Of a stretch of DNA of 12,669 bases, positions 6,344 through 12,650 are shown in pieces. Made by a program: the position numbers and the translations under genes. Origin of the DNA: DAOQAK01 sp043801235 (lineage in GTDB: Bacteria > Bacteroidota > Bacteroidia > Bacteroidales > CG2-30-32-10); contig JAZDMF010000045.1 of NCBI GenBank assembly GCA_043801235.1, forward strand, positions 1-12,669, in the 5' to 3' direction. Position 1 is the first letter of the stretch, and every line of letters starts with the position of its first letter. The notes under the pieces are model-generated. The model did not search any database. It saw only the letters and a list, made by a program, of their open reading frames with translations, and was not told the origin of the DNA.

Positions 6344-6801
6344 TAGAAATTGAAACAATGTGTGATGTTGCGTTTTTTGCTGCTGAAAATTTTATGATAG
6401 GTCTTTGCTTTAAACATCGGGCATTCATGGCGGAATTTTCGGAGTATGTGTACTTTTCGAAGATTAAGATCGATCTTCATGAAATGCCGTTTGGGTGAGG
6501 AACTATAAGTGGTATATGTTTTTTTACTGTGATTTGAAGTTCCTGTGTTAACGGAAGTATTTATATCATTACTGTTATTGCTTGAAAAAATATTCAGAAA
6601 GCCGTTTCCTGTTTGTGTTTGTTGAGGAAGAGCTGCTTGCTGAACATCGTTCATTACCAATTGCTGATCGGGTAAATTAGTATACTGAATATTTACAGAA
6701 GGGTTGATCTGGTTTCCGGTATTAATGTTTTCATTATTCTGGCAAAAAGCCGTGGTTCCGATATACGGAAACATCATAAAAAAGAAAAATATTTTTTTCA
6801 T
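6343..6801 (-). CDS. Small secreted protein of unknown function with basic C-terminus
   Basis: I do not recognise this gene. The 152-residue product opens with a strong signal peptide (MKKIFFFF... ending TTAFCQ, about residues 1-21). The middle (22-105) is low-complexity, rich in Asn, Gln, Ser and Thr, with no apparent fold. The last about 50 residues are strongly basic (many Lys, Arg, His), with two cysteines, one in HECPMF and one in the terminal HCFNF. The first ATG of the open frame is ten codons upstream, but MKKIF at 6801 gives the canonical signal peptide, so I prefer it. It is divergent from the M43 protease gene and convergent with the dCMP deaminase. The start is preceded by CCAAAACCAAAGCC, resembling the A/C-rich leader of the gene at 927. 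Confidence 0.68.
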   Translation of the reverse strand: MKKIFFFFMMFPYIGTTAFCQNNENINTGNQINPSVNIQYTNLPDQQLVMNDVQQAALPQQTQTGNGFLNIFSSNNSNDINTSVNTGTSNHSKKTYTTYSSSPKRHFMKIDLNLRKVHILRKFRHECPMFKAKTYHKIFSSKKRNITHCFNF

Positions 6802-6878
6802 GGCTTTGGTTTTGGGATGATTTTGCAGCAAAAATTAAACCGGATTTTATAAAAATAAACTCAAATTAAAATAATTTA

Positions 6879-6912
6879 TTGTTGTATTATCATTTTGAAA
6901 ATCTTATATTTG
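6879..6912 (+). promoter_or_regulatory. Promoter of the M43 protease gene (-33 and -7 elements)
   Basis: TATATTTG at 6905-6912 matches the -7 consensus TAnnTTTG. Two TTG trinucleotides at 6879-6881 and 6882-6884 lie at the right distance for the -33 element (20 bp between the second TTG and the -7). The -7 ends 21 bp before the ATG at 6934. This is the best formed housekeeping-type promoter in the window. Confidence 0.6.
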
Positions 6913-6933
6913 TGTGATTAATATTAATAAGTC

Positions 6934-8508
6934 ATGAAAAAAATTATTTTCCTATCCGTACTGTTTTTTTTATCAGCTCTCATTACCAGTGCCCAGAACA
7001 CAATTACAGGTAATTCAACTTCCAGTCAGAATGGAATTACTAATGCTGATCATTGCGGTACCATGCCCCATCTGCAATGGATGATGCAGCAAGACCCTGC
7101 ACTGCAACAAAAAATGGAACAGGAAGAAAAGAAATTCGACGATTATATTGATGCATATAGTAACGAACTTAATAATAAAACAGCTTATACCATTCCTGTT
7201 GTAGTGCATGTTGTTTACAATGGTTCTTCAGGGTATGTTTCTCCTGCGCGTGTAACAGAACAAATTGACAGGACCAATTCCGACTGGGCAGGGCTAAGTA
7301 CTCATTCTATGGAGCCATTTCCCGATTCATTAAAAGCCAATTCGGAAATCACACTTTGCCTCGCTACTGTCAATCCCGGCGGCAACCCAACTACAGGCAT
7401 TGATTATAAAACTACAACTGTAAGCAACTGGACATACAATAATAATGTAAAATATTCATCTACCGGTGGAGCTGATGCATGGGATGTTACTAAATATTTG
7501 AACATCTGGGTTTGTAACCTGGGAGGCGGTCTTTGCGGATATGCACAATTCCCTACCTCAGGTATTAACAATACTTATGGTGTGGTAATACATTACCAGT
7601 TTTTTGGTATCACCGGGGCTTCTGCTCCATATAACGAAGGAGGTACAATGTCACATGAACTGGGGCATTGCTTTAACCTTTTTCATCTTTTTGGCGATGT
7701 TACATGCACTGATGGCGATGGGTGCCCTGACACCCCTACCGAATATGGCACTCAATCTGTAATTGGTAATTGCGTTATTGATCAATGCAATGATACATGC
7801 CCGGGTATTATGTATATGAATTTTATGAGTTACAGTGATGATAGCACTATGGCAAACTTAACACCCGATCAGGGTACTCGGATGCAGGCATGTATTTCAA
7901 TGTATTTGATGAGTGTTTCAAATAATTCATATACGGCTTGCGGAATAGCGAATCCCTGTTCGGCACAGTTTAATCTTTATCCGGACACGGCTATGCTTCA
8001 TCATTATTATGCCGTGAACATGGCTACAGGTGTGCCGCCACTTACTTATTTGTGGAGTTGGGGCGACGGAACCTATGATACAATTGCTTATCCAAGTCAT
8101 GTCTACGACACGGCAGGCTATTATAATATATGCCTTACTATTTCAGACTTTGTGGGCTGTTCTAATACATTTTGTGATTCTTCTTATTACATTCAGAAAT
8201 CAGGGAATACTGTAATTACGGTCAATGTGATACCTCTGGGGACTGTGGAAATTCAAGAGGATCATAACAACCCTGTTTTTATCATATACCCAAACCCTGC
8301 TGAAAATAATATTACAGTTGAAAGTATTTATTCATATCCATCTGAAAATATTTTTTCAATTTTTGATATACAGGGGAAATTAATGCTGCATCAAATACTA
8401 AAGAAAGCAAATACAGTGATTGATATTTCACATCTTACCCAAGGTTTATATTTTGTGAAGGTTGAAAGCAATCGTGGAATTGAAATAATGAAGTTGGTTA
8501 TAGAATAA
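6934..8508 (+). CDS. Secreted M43 (cytophagalysin-like) zinc metalloprotease with PKD and T9SS sorting domains
   Basis: The 524-residue product has a signal peptide (1-20, ending TSAQ) and a propeptide with the HCGTMPHLQWM motif (40-50), whose Cys41 could act as a zinc-blocking cysteine switch. The catalytic M43 domain spans about 85-330. The zinc site is HELGHCFNLFH (His241, Glu242, His245, His251), and the Met-turn is in NFMSYSDD (Met298). About ten cysteines in 250-340 suggest disulfides. A PKD-like domain follows (about 345-425, with WSWGDGT and YPSHVYDTAGYY). A type A T9SS domain ends the protein (449-524, YPNPAENNITV ... LTQGLYFVKVES ... MKLVIE). It should be secreted or surface-attached through T9SS and degrade external protein. 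All catalytic residues are intact. It has its own promoter and is divergent from the small secreted gene. Confidence 0.93.
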   Translation: MKKIIFLSVLFFLSALITSAQNTITGNSTSSQNGITNADHCGTMPHLQWMMQQDPALQQKMEQEEKKFDDYIDAYSNELNNKTAYTIPVVVHVVYNGSSGYVSPARVTEQIDRTNSDWAGLSTHSMEPFPDSLKANSEITLCLATVNPGGNPTTGIDYKTTTVSNWTYNNNVKYSSTGGADAWDVTKYLNIWVCNLGGGLCGYAQFPTSGINNTYGVVIHYQFFGITGASAPYNEGGTMSHELGHCFNLFHLFGDVTCTDGDGCPDTPTEYGTQSVIGNCVIDQCNDTCPGIMYMNFMSYSDDSTMANLTPDQGTRMQACISMYLMSVSNNSYTACGIANPCSAQFNLYPDTAMLHHYYAVNMATGVPPLTYLWSWGDGTYDTIAYPSHVYDTAGYYNICLTISDFVGCSNTFCDSSYYIQKSGNTVITVNVIPLGTVEIQEDHNNPVFIIYPNPAENNITVESIYSYPSENIFSIFDIQGKLMLHQILKKANTVIDISHLTQGLYFVKVESNRGIEIMKLVIE

Positions 8509-8556
8509 GAGTGTTCTCTGCGGAAAAAAAATAATGAACAATTTTCCAATTGCAGT

Positions 8557-8590
8557 TACCGGTTTTATTTGACCATTGACTAAACCGGTA
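8557..8590. repeat. Inverted repeat after the protease gene
   Basis: TACCGGTTT (8557-8565) and AAACCGGTA (8582-8590) are perfect 9-bp arms around a 16-nt loop, about 50 bp after the protease stop. No T-tract follows, so it is not a classical intrinsic terminator, though it may stabilise the mRNA end or be a repeat remnant. Confidence 0.55.
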
Positions 8591-8623
8591 GCTATAAACC
8601 AAAACCTTCATCATTCATAATTC

Positions 8624-8663
8624 CCTGCCTTGCCGGTTCACCAACCGAAGGTTGGCAGGCAGG
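8624..8663. repeat. Imperfect GC-rich inverted repeat
   Basis: CCTGCC-T-TGCC (8624-8634) pairs with GGCAGGCAGG (8654-8663), a 10-bp stem with one bulged base. The interior can fold further (CCAACC-GAA-GGTTGG at 8641-8655 as an alternative). It is markedly more GC-rich than its surroundings, which suggests an inserted small repeat element. It lies in the 292-bp gap between the protease and the sigma factor. Confidence 0.55.
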
Positions 8664-8738
8664 CTTGTTCGATATTCGTTATTCAAAGTAATGAAAACAA
8701 GTGTTAAAGAATATTCCTGAAATTTTTTTACTTTTACC

Positions 8739-8765
8739 TGTAACTTTATGTTTTAACAGTTCGTC
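8739..8765 (+). promoter_or_regulatory. ECF-type promoter of the sigma factor gene
   Basis: TGTAAC (8739-8744), a 17-bp spacer and CGTC (8762-8765) have the form of ECF sigma promoters. The larger block CCTGTAACTTTA-N10-GTTCGTC is repeated exactly at 10891-10919, and T-rich DNA precedes both. The -10 lies 35 bp before the ATG at 8801. The shared promoter implies autoregulation by the encoded sigma factor. Confidence 0.72.
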
Positions 8766-8800
8766 TTAATCACGAAAACACCCAATTTCTACCTGATATA

Positions 8801-9286
8801 ATGACCACAGAAGAATACAATAAATGTGTGGATGATTTTTCCGACGGCGTTTACCGCTTCGTGCTGCATAACTTACGCGACGAAGATAAAGCCAAGGATG
8901 TGGTGCAGGATTCTTTCATCAAAATGTGGGAAAAAGTTGGTGATATTGATTATAAAAAAGCACGTTCTTATCTTTTTACAACAGCGTACCACACCATGAT
9001 CGATGCCATAAGAAGAGAAAAAAAAATGACAAGCTTCGACAACATAGAATATAACCAGGCAGCCAGCAGCAAAGAATATCTCGGATTGAAGGAGATCGTC
9101 AGGGAAGCGGTGAACAAATTGCCCGAAATTCAAAGGTCTGTTGTGCTGCTGAGAGATTATGAAGGCTATTCCTATGAAGAGATTGGAGAAATAACAGGAT
9201 TGAACGAATCGCAGGTGAAGGTTTATATTTACCGCGCACGATTGTTTTTGAAAGAGTATATTGGAAGTTTGGAAAATGTTCTTTAA
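8801..9286 (+). CDS. ECF RNA polymerase sigma factor (sigma-70 family)
   Basis: The 161-residue product has the two domains of an extracytoplasmic-function sigma factor. Region 2 spans about residues 8-75, with DEDKAKDVVQDSFIKMWEK followed by ARSYLFTTAYHTMIDAIRREKK for core binding and -10 recognition. Region 4 spans about 98-153, with LPEIQRSVVLLRDYEGYSYEEIGEITGL and the helix NESQVKVYIYRARLFLKEYI for -35 recognition. There is no C-terminal extension. It is followed on the same strand by the anti-sigma-like membrane protein after a 139-bp gap that holds two hairpin repeats. Its promoter matches that of the barrel gene at 10965, so I infer that it activates itself and that gene. The stimulus is unknown. 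Confidence 0.95.
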   Translation: MTTEEYNKCVDDFSDGVYRFVLHNLRDEDKAKDVVQDSFIKMWEKVGDIDYKKARSYLFTTAYHTMIDAIRREKKMTSFDNIEYNQAASSKEYLGLKEIVREAVNKLPEIQRSVVLLRDYEGYSYEEIGEITGLNESQVKVYIYRARLFLKEYIGSLENVL

Positions 9287-9295
9287 TTGATGTCG

Positions 9296-9322
9296 GTCAG
9301 GCTTCGATAAACTCAGCCTGAC
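9296..9322 (+). repeat. 27-bp hairpin repeat, copy 1
   Basis: GTCAGGC (9296-9302) and GCCTGAC (9316-9322) form a perfect 7-bp stem around the 13-nt loop TTCGATAAACTCA. It lies 9 bp after the sigma factor stop. The loop recurs in copy 2 on the opposite strand and in degenerate copy 3 at 12553-12579. Confidence 0.8.
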
Positions 9323-9362
9323 AGTACTAAGGATTCGTTTATTTGTCTTTAATTTCAGCAAT

Positions 9363-9389
9363 GTCACACTGAGTTTATCGAAGTGTGAC
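9363..9389 (-). repeat. 27-bp hairpin repeat, copy 2 (inverted)
   Basis: GTCACAC (9363-9369) and GTGTGAC (9383-9389) form a perfect 7-bp stem around TGAGTTTATCGAA, which is the exact reverse complement of the copy 1 loop. The stem differs from copy 1 at several positions, yet pairing is kept. It lies 36 bp before the ATG of the anti-sigma-like gene. Copies 1 and 2 could also pair with each other over 15 nt. Confidence 0.8.
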
Positions 9390-9425
9390 CAAAGACACAG
9401 GAAAAAGATAGTAATAAAAAGTAAA

Positions 9426-10742
9426 ATGAAGATCAACAGAAATAATTATGAAGTTTGGTTCCTCGACTATTATGAGGGGCAACTCTCTCCTGAAAAGGTG
9501 AAAGAGCTCATGGCGTTTCTTGGCCTTCATTACGACCTGAAAGAAGAATTCGACAGTTTTGAAAACATCAGCCTCCCCCCTGCAAAAAAAGTGGTTTTCG
9601 AAAGTAAAGATTTACTTAAAAAAAGCAACATTTTTTCTGTTGGCACCATCAATGAAAAAAATTACAGTGATTTTTTCATTGCATATAATGAAGGCGATCT
9701 TGCTGAAGCAGAAAAAAATAATGTGTTGCAGTTTGTGGAAAAAAATCCTTCCCTGAAAAAAGATTTTAAGCTGTTCTCCAAAACAAAGGTCGTACCCGAT
9801 ACTGCTATTATTTATCAGGAAAAGCAGCAACTGAGAAAAAATATTATTACGCCTGTCGGAAGCATAAATGAAATGAATTACGCCGAAGTTTTTATTGCTG
9901 CAATGGAGGGTGATCTTACCCTACAACTGCATACGGAACTAAAAGAGTTTTTGAGTATCAATCCTCATCTGCATAAAGATTATAACTTATTCGGACAGAC
10001 AAAACTGGCAATCGACACTGCAATTGTTTTCAACAGGAAACAGCAAATAAAAAAAGCCGCCATATCAAAGAAAGCACCAAAGGTACGCTATATGTATTAT
10101 GCAGTTTCAGCGGCAGCTTCTGTCATATTTTTGATTACTATATATTTTCTGATGAACAGGAATGGCGTTCAGAAAGTGAATACAGCCGACAGAGGCAATA
10201 TTGAATTACAGAATAATAAGGCCCCGAATAATCCGGATCAGGTAATTAATTTTACATCCCCTGATTATTATGCAAATAATGTAACACCGAAGTACAACAA
10301 GAATGAAATTACTCCTGTTTATAAAAGTATCGTTGACAAATCTGAATACATATACGCATCTGCTTTGAATAAGGAATTATTTGATCAGAAGTCAGACTAT
10401 GATGCAGGACAACCGGAGAAGATTACTGTTTATGGAGATTATTATGCCATGATGCTGAAAAAAAGGAATGAGTCCCTGCAGCAGAACGAAAAGAAAGATG
10501 ATGGTTTTTTATCGTTGAAAGATTTTGCATTGTTCAGAACAAAGAAAGCTCTTGCTCCGGATGACAAAAAAAATAAAGTTACTCCTTCTGATAAACTTTC
10601 AGGATGGGATCTGGCCGATGCAGGAGTGAACCAGATAAACAAACTTGCCGGAACCGATGTAAAACTCGCTCATGAACCCGATAAAAAAGGATTCAGTTTC
10701 AGCATAGGCGATAATTTTGAAATAGCCTATAATGGCCGCTAA
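9426..10742 (+). CDS. Anti-sigma-like single-pass membrane protein with three 72-residue tandem repeats
   Basis: The 438-residue product has three tandem copies of one domain at residues 7-66, 79-138 and 151-210, with an exact 72-residue period. Each copy starts NY, continues with an EGxL motif and a helix, then a DF/EF/DY segment, and ends with basic residues (LLKK, QLRK, QIKK). Copies 2 and 3 share PDTAIIY / IDTAIVF and a 12-residue linker (VGTINEK / VGSINEM). A transmembrane helix lies at about 223-243, preceded by many lysines, which places the repeats in the cytoplasm. The rest (244-438) would be periplasmic: Asn/Lys-rich linker, little predicted fold, ending FSFSIGDNFEIAYNGR. I know similar repeat domains from Bacteroidota proteins beside ECF sigma genes. 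An anti-sigma role is inferred from topology and position. No zinc-binding HxxxCxxC motif is present. Confidence 0.82.
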   Translation: MKINRNNYEVWFLDYYEGQLSPEKVKELMAFLGLHYDLKEEFDSFENISLPPAKKVVFESKDLLKKSNIFSVGTINEKNYSDFFIAYNEGDLAEAEKNNVLQFVEKNPSLKKDFKLFSKTKVVPDTAIIYQEKQQLRKNIITPVGSINEMNYAEVFIAAMEGDLTLQLHTELKEFLSINPHLHKDYNLFGQTKLAIDTAIVFNRKQQIKKAAISKKAPKVRYMYYAVSAAASVIFLITIYFLMNRNGVQKVNTADRGNIELQNNKAPNNPDQVINFTSPDYYANNVTPKYNKNEITPVYKSIVDKSEYIYASALNKELFDQKSDYDAGQPEKITVYGDYYAMMLKKRNESLQQNEKKDDGFLSLKDFALFRTKKALAPDDKKNKVTPSDKLSGWDLADAGVNQINKLAGTDVKLAHEPDKKGFSFSIGDNFEIAYNGR

Positions 10743-10782
10743 ACATATAGTGTCTTCGGATGTATTTCTGACATATCGTTAT

Positions 10783-10873
10783 AAATCCCAAATCCCAAAT
10801 AAATATCAATGATCATTTACAAAAACTTTAAACGTTTTTAAATTTGAAATTTGGAGCTTGGTATTTGGGATTT
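10783..10873. repeat. Inverted pair of heptamer tracts (TTTGGGA type)
   Basis: The left arm is two copies of AAATCCC (10783-10796) plus AAAT. The right arm is four heptamers in register (TTTGAAA, TTTGGAG, CTTGGTA, TTTGGGA; 10843-10870). The arms are roughly complementary and flank about 45 bp that include a smaller hairpin, AAAAAC...GTTTTT (10821-10839). The element lies between the anti-sigma-like stop and the barrel-gene promoter, so as RNA it could form a stem-loop. Units match the array at 5707-5755. Confidence 0.65.
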
Positions 10874-10892
10874 CATTTTTTTTATTTTTTCC

Positions 10893-10919
10893 TGTAACTT
10901 TACATTAAGGTTGTTCGTC
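10893..10919 (+). promoter_or_regulatory. ECF-type promoter of the GIN-domain/beta-barrel gene
   Basis: TGTAAC (10893-10898), 17-bp spacer and CGTC (10916-10919), identical in both boxes and spacing to the promoter of the sigma gene. The flanking CC, TTTA and GTT are also shared, as is a downstream GAAAACA. The -10 box lies 45 bp before the ATG at 10965. It predicts direct control of this gene by the neighbouring ECF sigma factor. Confidence 0.72.
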
Positions 10920-10937
10920 ATAATATTAAGAAAACAG

Positions 10938-10952
10938 ATTAATAACCTTAAA
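10938..10952 (+). promoter_or_regulatory. Leader motif shared with the DUF4349 gene
   Basis: ATTAATAACCTTAAA lies 12 nt before the ATG at 10965, identical to 1859-1873. It is downstream of the ECF promoter, so it would be part of the mRNA leader. Confidence 0.4.
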
Positions 10953-10964
10953 AATACATAAACC

Positions 10965-12404
10965 ATGAAAACACAGAAATATTTCAGAATGCTGGCAATG
11001 GCAGGGTTTTCAATGATTTCGGGAATATCCTCGGCATATGCCCAGGCAGAAACCAATAAACTGGTTTTGCCGGCTTTTAATACAATTGTTATCAGCTCGC
11101 CTGTAGATATAAAATTACTGCAGGGAACAGAAACATCTGTCAGTATTGAAGATGGCGACATCAATAAGGAGTTAACAGCGGAAGTAAAAGACAGCATCCT
11201 TACCGTTAAAGGGAGATCATCCGATATGGTTACAATTAATTTTAATGAAATTAATAAAATAGAATTGCTGTCAAATTGCGAATTGCATAGCGGATATCAG
11301 ATCAATGCCGATAAGCTGGAAGTATCGTTGAATGGCGCTGCATCCGATATATTTCTTGATCTTAAGGTCGGTGAATTAACAACTTCAATTTCCGGCGCAG
11401 GGGAAATTGAATATCAGGGAGCTGCCGATATGCATACAATCGAAATTGAAGGTGCAGGAGATATTAGCGCATATGATCTTGTAACTACTAATACTACAGT
11501 AAATATTAGCGGCGCGGGTGATGCAAAAGTTAATGTAAAACAAAATTTAAAAGGCGTAATTAATGGTGCAGGAAATATCAAATACTGGGATGAACCTGCA
11601 AACAAGGATATACAAATAAACGGAGTGGGATCGTACGGAAAGCAGAATGCAAACATAGAAGAAACATATGGCGATACTACCAGGATAAAGGCTTTTGGAA
11701 GTAAGATACTGATCATTCCCCTGGGAAATGATTCTATTGACAAGAAAAGCGATGATCACAGAATAAAAAATTTCAGGGTATATTGGTCTGGAATAGGGTT
11801 AGGTGTTAACGGTTATCTGAACGCAAATAACAAAACCAGTGTACCTGCCGGCTATGATTTTCTTGACCTCGATTACAGAAGAAGCATCAATGTAAGCCTT
11901 AACTTCTGGGAAAAGAATTTCCAGATATGGAAAAACCATATTAACCTTGTAACCGGATTAGGCTTCGATTTCAGCAACTACAGTTTTGATAACAATTATG
12001 TTCTGCATCCCGATTCAAATTATATTTCAGGCGACATAGAAACTTCAGTAGTATTCAAAAGGAACAAACTCACTACAACTTATCTGAACATGCCTTTATT
12101 GCTGCAATTTGACACCAAGCCGTTCGGAAAGCATAACCGTACTGTTCATTTATCTGCCGGTGTTGTAGGAAGCGTAAAACTTGGTTCGCATATCAAGCAG
12201 GTATATGAATTAAATGGTGTGGAATACAAACCCAAAACCAAAGACGATTTCAACCTGTCGCCTTTCCGCTACAGCGCCATGGTACGCGTAGGTGTCGGAA
12301 AACTTGATCTGTTCGCTTCCTATGCACTGAACGAACTTTTCAAAAAGAATGAAGGTCCGCAGTTGTATCCCTTCACAATAGGCATCAACCTTATCGGATT
12401 CTAA
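10965..12404 (+). CDS. Exported DUF2807 (GIN) domain fused to an outer-membrane beta-barrel
   Basis: The 479-residue product has a signal peptide (1-27, ending SSAYAQ). Residues about 35-225 are a DUF2807/GIN domain, a right-handed beta-structure: the opening PAFNTIVISSPVDIKLLQG is typical, and repeated turns SLNGAAS, SISGAGE, EIEGAGD, NISGAGD, VINGAGN, QINGVGS are spaced through 121-223. A linker (225-265) leads to about 200 residues of alternating amphipathic strands with aromatic ends, closing with FTIGINLIGF. The terminal aromatic residue is the usual mark of an outer-membrane barrel, here like small PorT/OmpW-type barrels. GIN domains are described as putative adhesin heads; the true function is unknown. 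Expected place: outer membrane, with the GIN domain either periplasmic or displayed. Its promoter is the same as that of the ECF sigma gene. Confidence 0.87.
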   Translation: MKTQKYFRMLAMAGFSMISGISSAYAQAETNKLVLPAFNTIVISSPVDIKLLQGTETSVSIEDGDINKELTAEVKDSILTVKGRSSDMVTINFNEINKIELLSNCELHSGYQINADKLEVSLNGAASDIFLDLKVGELTTSISGAGEIEYQGAADMHTIEIEGAGDISAYDLVTTNTTVNISGAGDAKVNVKQNLKGVINGAGNIKYWDEPANKDIQINGVGSYGKQNANIEETYGDTTRIKAFGSKILIIPLGNDSIDKKSDDHRIKNFRVYWSGIGLGVNGYLNANNKTSVPAGYDFLDLDYRRSINVSLNFWEKNFQIWKNHINLVTGLGFDFSNYSFDNNYVLHPDSNYISGDIETSVVFKRNKLTTTYLNMPLLLQFDTKPFGKHNRTVHLSAGVVGSVKLGSHIKQVYELNGVEYKPKTKDDFNLSPFRYSAMVRVGVGKLDLFASYALNELFKKNEGPQLYPFTIGINLIGF

Positions 12405-12432
12405 AACTCTATATAAAGCTCCGCATTTATCC

Positions 12433-12458
12433 AGCCATCCTTATAGGGTGGCTTTTTT
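12433..12458 (+). terminator. Intrinsic terminator after the GIN/beta-barrel gene
   Basis: AGCCATCC (12433-12440) pairs with GGGTGGCT (12446-12453) with one T-G wobble around the loop TTATA. The stem ends in a run of six T (12453-12458). It lies 28 bp after the stop codon and is the clearest intrinsic terminator in the window. Confidence 0.85.
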
Positions 12459-12552
12459 GCATTTATAATTTTGGAAAAAGAAGCTATGACCTTTGTTTTA
12501 ATTTCGCATAATATTTTATTTGATAAAGAATTTAAATCATGTTGTGTTTACT

Positions 12553-12579
12553 GTCAGACTTCGATAAACTACCATTGAC
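12553..12579 (+). repeat. 27-bp hairpin repeat, copy 3 (degenerate)
   Basis: GTCAGAC, then TTCGATAAACTAC, then CATTGAC: the same 27-bp length and nearly the same loop as copy 1, but only the outer four base pairs (GTCA/TGAC) are kept. It looks like a decayed member of the family. It lies in the 265-bp tail after the last gene, which otherwise holds the terminator and a heptamer tract. Confidence 0.6.
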
Positions 12580-12615
12580 GTATTTTTCTAAATAACTAAC
12601 ATTGAACGAAATAAA

Positions 12616-12650
12616 TAATGAGTAATGAATAACGAATTTTGAATATCGAA
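12616..12650. repeat. Heptamer tandem array, unit TAATGAA
   Basis: Five heptamers lie in register: TAATGAG, TAATGAA, TAACGAA, TTTTGAA, TATCGAA, followed by a degraded CTTGAAT. The same phrases appear inverted near 8667-8685 (GTTCGATATTCGTTATTC). No gene is visible in the final 200 bp. Confidence 0.55.

Noticed and set aside
6307..6498. 63-codon plus-strand frame after the dCMP deaminase
   Set aside because: It overlaps the 3' part of the secreted minus-strand gene, which has a strong signal peptide; no motif supports the plus-strand frame.
8873..9436. 187-codon minus-strand open frame opposite the sigma factor
   Set aside because: It is antisense to a clearly conserved sigma factor and its product is hydrophobic and cysteine-rich without recognisable motifs, so it is a shadow.
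10838..11197. 119-codon minus-strand frame over the barrel-gene start
   Set aside because: It is antisense to a signal peptide and GIN domain and its end reads through the heptamer repeat.
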